DNA from: Congeria kusceri
Lineage: Eukaryota; Mollusca; Bivalvia; Myida; Dreissenidae
Reading direction: 5' to 3'
NCBI GenBank assembly: GCA_027627225.1
Contig: CM051036.1
Coordinates: forward strand, 37,154,426 to 37,218,425
Length of the DNA stretch: 64,000 nucleotides
Under the pieces are notes generated by a model. The model worked only from the letters and a program-made list of their open reading frames with translations, made no database searches and was not told the DNA's origin. Within the stretch, counting starts at the first letter, position 1, and each line of letters starts with the position of its first letter. The position numbers and the translations under genes are program-made. Shown here one piece after another: positions 57,663 through 64,000 of this stretch.

Positions 57663-60653
57663 ATGAACAAACTTACCAAGGAATACCTAGCAACCGTATC
57701 TAGGCACTTATTTAGAGTCCTGGATGTTGCGGGGGCCTCCGAATATGTACGAACCACACGTCAACATCTTGCGTTTGTTTGTGATGTACTTACCAGCCTT
57801 ACAAACGTAATAGAGAAAAGTGATGTTGCAATTTATACTTTTGGAAGCATGTCTGAAGGCACTACTACACCGGGAATGAATTCAGATACAGATACCATGA
57901 TGTGCTTTCAAATATATCCAGTGTTTGAAACGATGGCTGATGTAACGTTTAAAGACATGGACGAAAGGTACAGAACAGAACACGGCGATGAAGACTATAG
58001 CTATCTTATAATGCTTATCGACGAAGACACACCAATAGGCTTCTCTAAACTGGAGTTTATGCCCGCAATGGACACAGAACCGAAGGACCCAGATTTCTTT
58101 CTTAATGTATGTATGGACATAAACGGAAAATATGTAATCACAAACAGCTGCATGGTAGAAGCTATGACCCAGGATGAAAGAAATGGACCAGCTGCTACAA
58201 CTTTTAAACGACCTGGGTTTACGGATCTCGACTACATACCATCGTTCCGTTGCAAACAGTGGCCTACGGTGGCTGAAGAATTTTTGACAAGAAAGCGAAA
58301 GTATGGGTTTCCAAGTACAAACATGGCCGCCGATTTCGGTGCATACGGGATATTCTTCGTTCCCACAGGTCATTCGGAAACACTTGAGAAACATCTTCAA
58401 TGGCGATTGTCGTTTTCGCTTCAAGAACGAAAAATCATGCTGAATTTGAATCCAACACAGTTCAAGTGTTATATACTTCTAAAAATGATAAAGGAAGACT
58501 TTGTCAAACCAGTAGTCCCAGGAAAAGCGTTGACCTCATATCAATGCAAAACAAGCATGTTTTGGTCAATAGAGACTACGGATAAAGCAATCTGGGTGGA
58601 ATCAAATTTAATAGCCTGTTTGGTGAAATGTTTGCATGTACTGAAAATTTGGATTCGAAGTGGATTTGTACCCAGCTATTTTATGCCTCCAGTAAACATC
58701 TGGAAAGGTGGCAGAGAAATACGCCAAATGGTAACACGTATCCTCGACGACATTCTGAAAGATCCCATACAATACTTAACCATGTTGAAATGTGACGGAG
58801 TTGGAAGCTTGCTTCGTGGTTCGGTTGAACCTTGCGTCGAAGATGGTAATGGAAAACAAGATCTTGCTGAAGAAGCCGAGAACTATTTTAAAGAAGCCAA
58901 AAGGGCATTGCACTTAGCTGTTCACAGACTTCACTATTCGTTTATCTGTGAAACAGCTGACATATGTGTTGGTCTTCTACAACACGTCAGTGGGGGTGAC
59001 GATCTGGATAGCTGTATTACTTACCACAAGAGACTGATAAGCCTCTTCCGAAATACTGTAAAGATGAGCAAATTAACATCACAACCGCTGCATTCCGTTC
59101 AGCAAGCCAGTGAGTACATCCTGCCGTTCCTTTACACAAGTTATGGCTCGCAACTTGCATGTAAGGCATTGTTAGAACCGAATGCTGACACGCAAGAACA
59201 AGCGATGGAATATTTGAAAACTGGCCAACAATCAGGTATATATTTGTCATATAGTATATTTTTCATATAGGAGTATTAGGTTAAATATTTGAAAATGAAA
59301 ATACGAATTATACAATGTACCGGTATGTCTCAAAATGTGAATATATATTGCAATGAATGGAATGTTCAGGGGCGTATTTCAGCAACTTGGCCATATCAGC
59401 TGTTGATAAACGTTTTTCATGAGTAGCGCTCATCAGGTTGACAATATTGCAGCTGAAATACAACTTAGTTCATTTAGTTTTTTTTTTCAGATGCACTTTC
59501 CGGCGCCATCAAACTTGCAACTGTTTTGTATGCTATTGGCAAGTATGAGGACTGTTTAAGGCTACTCATTGACAAGGAAAGAGATATTGCTGCAGATCTC
59601 ATTACAATCGGAATGTGTGGCAGAAACCGAGACGATTTTACGCACACAGTGTTGGTCAACGAGAAACTGGTGAACAAAATACTTGACGACAAAATGACGT
59701 CATCAGACGTATTGAGGAACAATGCATGCGCTTGCGTCATATTCCTTCCCTCAGAACTGCCGATAATTCCAAAAGAACTTCAATACGAGATGTTCCGTTC
59801 CTTTTGTTCAGAGGTTTGTCATTTGGCTTTCAAAAGTTTCAACTTTAAATTACTTGCAAATGTTGAATTTGTTTCATTGTTTTTCATCATTAAAGCAATG
59901 TAATAATAGTATTAAAACATTAAAATCAGTTCTTAGTTTGGTCTAATAACTATACCAGTAAACATAATAAATGATATTTAATGATGATTTTACACGTGAA
60001 CAGATATATATTTTACTACCGTAAAATCTCTATGTTTTTGGACACTTAAAAATAAATAAAAAATTTCGTGTCCGAAAATTTGGATACACAAAAATATTCC
60101 CAAATTACAGGTGTCCGAAAATGTGTACGGTATTTACTGGGACAACACTCGTATATGTTTAAGTGTCTTTTTTATTATATTATTACAGACGGAATTTAGC
60201 CAGGATGTAAATTTTTGGTTCGACTTTGTTGCGGTTGACTCAAAAGTACTTTTGTACTACATGCTTTATCTAGTCCACAGAAAGTTAGGACATAGGCGTG
60301 GAAAGATTGAGGCATTTTTGTTTATGAACTTTTGGTTGGAGAAAGACTACAACCTGTGTCATGTTGAAACTGGATTTAATTTAGTAGGATCAATTCTAAG
60401 AGATATGGGCCACTTGGAGTCGTCCTTGACATTATTCAGAGATTCTTGGATGAAAAGGCCGGACCACAATGCAGCCAAATGGCATGCACTGATAACGTGT
60501 TACACACATTACAGGAGTGTCACGGAGGAAGGTTTCTGTATTGCACCAGAATCGTTGGAATTAGATGAAAGTTCTGAAGATGATGTTGACAAAGTGGAAA
60601 ATGAAGATGATGACAGCGAAATTGTTATATACCGTCGATGTCAGGGTGTTTAA
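57663..60653 (+). CDS. Mab-21 domain protein, cGAS-like receptor (cGLR)
   Basis: Three exons (57663-59235, 59491-59813, 60189-60653), joined in phase 1 then phase 0, give 786 aa. The nucleotidyltransferase part has FGSMSEG (GS at 61-62), NSDTDT with Asp75 and Asp77 as the first two metal ligands, and KLEFMPA, whose Glu131 lies where cGAS has its third acid. The Mab-21 helical half includes LSFSLQERKIML, QFKCYILLKMIKEDF and LTSYQCKTSMFWSIE (about 248-303). A long helical, TPR-like C-terminal region (~430-740) and a very acidic tail (DESSEDDVDKVENEDDD) complete it. No zinc ribbon like that of vertebrate cGAS. In this family nucleic acid sensing triggers a cyclic dinucleotide signal; ligand and activity here are unknown. 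TTTTCGTAG just before the ATG may be a splice acceptor after a noncoding exon. Confidence 0.87.
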
Positions 60654-60949
60654 ACTGGTAAACGACCGTTGTTCTTGTCGTAAGAAAAGAAGTTGCTTTT
60701 ACTGAACATTTTACCGACAAGCTTGTGTCATGTTTACTATTGGAGAGCAAAACATGTGTTTAACAGAGTGATTGTACAGTTTGCATGTAGATTGTACCCA
60801 AATAAGGTTGTACCAAAATGTAACAACCACACAGGAAAACGAAACTTATAACTGTTTAATGTATATATATTCACACTGATTTTTTCATATGCTAGCAAGT
60901 GCATTTTTGTAAATTAGATAAAAGAGGTGTTAACGTTAAGCCGAAAAAG
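60654..60949. other. 3' flank of the cGLR gene
   Basis: No further coding sequence; no clear AATAAA found close to the stop. Confidence 0.5.
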
Positions 60950-61180
60950 CATGTGTGTGTATTTCGCGCGCACGTGTGTGAATGTCGCGTGCACGTGTTT
61001 AAATGTCGCGCGCATGTGTGTGAATGTCGCGCGCATGTGAATGAATGTCGCGTGCATGTGTTTGAATGTCGCGCGCATGTGATTGAATGTCGCGCGCATG
61101 TGTTTGAATGTCGCGTGCGTGTGCGAATGTCGCGTTCACGCGTGAATGTCAGGCGCATGTGTGTGATAGTCGCGTACATG
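60950..61180. repeat. CpG-rich 21-bp tandem repeat
   Basis: Units of AATGTCGCGCGCATGTGTTTG type, ~11 copies, with C/T changes in the GCGCGC and CACGTG parts. Frames stay open on both strands because the period is seven codons. It stands out in CpG content from the surrounding AT-rich DNA. Confidence 0.93.
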
Positions 61181-61894
61181 TGATTTGGATATGCAAATAT
61201 TTTTTATTTATCAGAGCAATTTGAATATATTGCTAATTTTATAACGGACAGTATTACATGTGTACTAGATTTATATTTTGCACACTGGAAGCGAGTTTTA
61301 AGACTTGCAGTGGCCAACGGCTAAACGGCCTATAAATGGCGGTCACACACGGTTTACCAAGATTCTTAATAGACCTTAGATATGTTAGATCTATTAAAAG
61401 TATACATGTTTAAAATAACGTATAACAATAATTGTTCCTAACAGTGGTAAAGCTAGTGAATGACCGTTGTTCTACTGGCTGCTGTTAGATTTGACTGATT
61501 GATACCTTTATACATTTATTTGTGTTTGATTGTTGTTGTGATTAATAGTCTCAATAACTTTTTATCGTACCACATAAACGTTGCATACATCCATAAGCAA
61601 CACCTCTTAACCTGCAGTTTTGTCGTGTCTTGAGACTTTTTGCATCATGTCAATAATTTAAATACATTTAAACAAATTGGTTGTTATTCATTTTACCAGA
61701 AGTCATGCACTGTTTAAATATAAAGGGCCTTTCTTTCAAACATACTGTATGTTAAGTTGGTCAAACGTTGGCACAGACGGATTTACAAAAATAAGAACAT
61801 AGAAAACAGCAACTATAACAACACTAATTGAAATTCTATATTAAGTTTAATTGTATTAATATATTATGATTCTGTAAGAAAGAAATATTACTAT
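61181..61894. other. Convergent intergenic stretch
   Basis: Between the 3' ends of the cGLR (+) and caveolin (-) genes. No gene seen. Confidence 0.5.
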
Positions 61895-62565
61895 TTATAA
61901 CTGTTTACAAGAATGCTCAGTCCAACTAGCGTCTATTTTTTTGAAGTTGTGGAATATTTGACCGCACGCCTCACAGCACGGCTCGATGCAGCACGAGAGG
62001 CACGTGCGGGTGATCTTCGTGAAAACGGCACAGTTCATCTCGCACAACTTCAACATCGGGGTGATGAACCAGACGTCATAGACGGCAACAGCGGCGAACT
62101 AGCAGCCCCACTCGGCGGCGATGCAGATGCCGCAGAACAGTGTAGAGAGCTTGTAACAGAGGCCGGACCAGCACGAGAAGCACTTGTATGCGAGTTTCCA
62201 AACGCAGTCGATCGAGTGCGCACCTTCCGGTTCTGCAAGAACGTCTTCGAATTGAACCTACGAACACAAGTATAATATATATCATTTAAACTTTAAATGA
62301 ATATGAAACGTTTAATTCGATGTGAGTAAAATAATATGCCAGAAACAGCTTTGAAATGAATTTTTATGAAAACCATTCATATTTAAAAATAGTTTTATCG
62401 GATAAATTAATAAAGTTGCTAGTGTTATTTAACAAAAATTGAAAGTATTAATTATAATGAGAAACTTGTTAAAAATACAGTTAAACATAAAATATGTTGC
62501 AAAACCTTAATGTGGTCGTTGAGGTTGTTGGGGTCACGGTTCAAGAGATCAACTTTGTCCGCCAT
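61895..62565 (-). CDS. CAV: Caveolin, two exons, with an in-frame TAG
   Basis: Exon 1 (62565-62506) encodes MADKVDLLNRDPNNLNDHIK. Exon 2 (62257-61895) starts VQFEDVLAEPEGAHSIDCVW, the caveolin signature (FEDV-AEPEG), and runs through the scaffolding/hairpin region to a Cys-rich C-terminus (TCLSCCIEPCCEACGQIF, then a short tail ending SCKQL). Splicing is phase 0 (AAG/GTTTTG, TTCGTAG/GTTCAA). The length would be 140 codons, normal for the family. Codon 73, expected Tyr by comparison with vertebrate caveolin (WG-x-YFA), reads TAG (62101-62099). All other residues look constrained, so the stop may be a recent nonsense allele or a sequencing error rather than an old pseudogene. Caveolins insert as hairpins in the plasma membrane and form caveolae. 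Confidence 0.93.
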
Positions 62566-62653
62566 TATGGAAACTGCGCGCTGATACTGCAAGTCGTTAC
62601 AGACGAGATTTGCGATAGTGGGGGTCACAATGACCTGAAGAGTCTGGACGGGG

Positions 62654-62661
62654 TATTTATA
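62654..62661 (-). promoter_or_regulatory. Caveolin TATA box
   Basis: TATAAATA (minus sense), about 90 bp upstream of the caveolin ATG, predicting a start near 62625-62632 and a ~60-nt leader. It sits in a short palindrome (CGGGTATAAATACCCCG). Confidence 0.7.
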
Positions 62662-62689
62662 CCCGGCACCAGGATACAGTGGCGGATCC

Positions 62690-62990
62690 GTGGTCTAGTG
62701 GTAACGCACTGGCTTCACAACCCAGGGGTCGCAGGTTCGAGCCCCCGCTACACCCTAACCTACTAACTCGTCTTTCGCATGAGACGTTAAACCGAGGTGC
62801 AGTGTACTAGGTGCTTCACATCGGGCACTAAAAGACCCAGGGTCGCCTCTGGAACGGGGCGTCTCCTTTATCTTGCACTATCCCCCATAACCCAACTAAC
62901 AAGTCTTCTGGGGGCGATAGCCATATGGGAGAAAATCCCAGTGCACTCGATAAAAATGTACTACACACACACACAGCGAGCTTCGACATG
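62690..62990 (+). mobile_element. tRNA-headed SINE beside the caveolin promoter
   Basis: The head has TGGTCTAGTGGTAACGCACT (A box) and GCAGGTTCGAGCCCCCGC (B box). The central TCGCATGAGACGTTAAACCG is a motif shared by several metazoan SINE superfamilies. It ends near a (AC)n stretch at 62960-62975. It starts ~30 bp beyond the TATA box in the opposite orientation. Confidence 0.82.
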
Positions 62991-63491
62991 ACAGGGATGT
63001 GATCCGGAGCTCAGAAGGTGTGAAAAACACCAGCATCGGGATGGGCGTCGGGTATTCATCGATAATCACTACATCAGACAGAGACAAATCTGTACATTAA
63101 AGGGTGATGAAGGCCGTTACTACTTGCAGTAATCAACCCCGAAGAATTGTATTCAACGTGTTTGATCATGTTGTTTGAAAGTTAATGTAATTGTAACGTA
63201 TTTTAAAAGAACTTAATAATTTTTTCTATACCGTTGACCATTTATAGTGCATGAATTGTGAAGAAAGCGCAGTACGTTGAAGATAGATTTGTTAGGTTGT
63301 ACATGCAATACATCATATAAATACTTATTTTAGATCTATGGACAATTGCACAATTAGCATTTAATGGGTAGATATATTGTCAAAATAAGACGCTAACCAT
63401 TTAAAATACATTTGGGAAATTGAAATAACATTTTTATTTCACAAATATAAATATATTACGGAATAGTAAAGTGACCCAGATAGCAGAATAT
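62991..63491. other. Gene-less stretch
   Basis: No feature supported. Confidence 0.45.
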
Positions 63492-63569
63492 ATCGAGAGT
63501 TGAACACCAGAAGGTACTAATTGCCATAGAAATCAATAGCAGTTAGTATTTCTGGTTTTCAACCCTCGT
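63492..63569. repeat. 78-bp imperfect palindrome
   Basis: GAGAGTTGAACACCAGAAGG on the left and, inverted, GAGGGTTGAAAACCAGAAAT on the right pair over ~30 bp with a short loop; possibly a tiny MITE. Confidence 0.75.
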
Positions 63570-64000
63570 TATGGGGCCCAAATGGGTTTTAATATGGCCT
63601 TCCATATGGATCTTGTATGGTCAACCCATATGGGACCATGCGGCTTTTTCCACACCGAATTTACATTGGTCACATAATGGTTGCAATAAATGCGTAATGC
63701 AAAGACCGAGAATAACTTATTACAATAATGTCACTCTATATATTAGTGAAACCAAAACTTAAGATGTTGGAATACTTTGTAATATTAAATGTGGTTGTTT
63801 GTGTGTTACCGTTATACTGTAGCAACCAAGCTTATGTTTACACGTGTGTCAATATAAGCAAAGGTGACACATTAAAGACAAACATTTGATTTCCCATGGG
63901 TTTTTAGATAAATTGTATTATCGCAGTGGCAATTCGAGTAGAGGACTCATGGCATGTAATGTCACTTATTCAACAATGATATTTACAAACAAAATCACAT
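63570..64000. other. Gene-less right flank
   Basis: No coding or RNA feature seen. Confidence 0.45.

Noticed and set aside
57882..58424. 180-aa minus-strand frame
   Set aside because: Antisense shadow of the cGLR exon 1.
61913..62275. 120-aa plus-strand frame rich in Ala, Arg and Glu
   Set aside because: It is the antisense of caveolin exon 2; the minus strand explains the composition.
62695..62755. Possible tRNA gene on the plus strand
   Set aside because: A and B boxes are good, but no consistent cloverleaf forms and the conserved SINE centre follows.

Overview
This is a window of nuclear DNA from a metazoan, most likely a bivalve mollusc. Three things point there: AT-rich, intron-containing genes scattered among many repeats; molluscan-type elements (a Steamer-like/Mag-type LTR element, a pearl-like element with ~160-bp core repeats, tRNA-headed SINEs, many short TIR elements); and a Mab-21/cGAS-like gene of the kind expanded in bivalves. 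A palindromic repeat seen four times (8.4, 12.5, 13.9 and 47.6 kb) is one I associate from memory with Dreissena; that is unverified.

0-24 kb: three intronless-CDS paralogues of an unrecognised small Trp/Gly/Ser-rich protein (4077-4370, 11344-11625, 22791-23114, all +) share an invariant His/Cys pattern (H-x3-C-x20/21-C-x2-C). The upstream regions of the first two are themselves a diverged segmental duplication, so this looks like a local tandem gene family. Between them lie minisatellites, MITEs, a ~395-bp satellite and a broken Steamer-like LTR retrotransposon (16613-21022, minus).

24-34 kb: only repeats: a 48/37-bp minisatellite, a pearl-like element, a Tc1/mariner element (27707-29814) with a second element nested inside it, and a decayed CR1/Jockey-type LINE (30343-33420).

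34-46 kb: two TMEM186-like genes in the same orientation (34777-36893 with one intron; 45236-45871), each coding for a short protein with a basic N-terminus that looks like a mitochondrial presequence and two membrane segments. Between them are repeats, duplicated blocks and a few exon-like segments that I could not identify.

46-53 kb: transposon-rich. A Kolobok-like MITE, a TIR element with subterminal CCCTAACGCAG-type repeats (47836-49381), and a PIF/Harbinger element (49578-52564) whose transposase last exon is split by a 510-bp MITE with a 10-bp target duplication.

53-64 kb: a 3.7-kb, 29-bp-period minisatellite ends about 190 bp before a complete three-exon Mab-21/cGAS-like gene (57663-60653, 786 aa). 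Next comes a two-exon caveolin gene on the minus strand (61895-62565), intact except for one in-frame TAG in the membrane hairpin, with a good TATA box and a SINE just beyond its promoter.

No CRISPR, rRNA or bona fide tRNA gene was seen.
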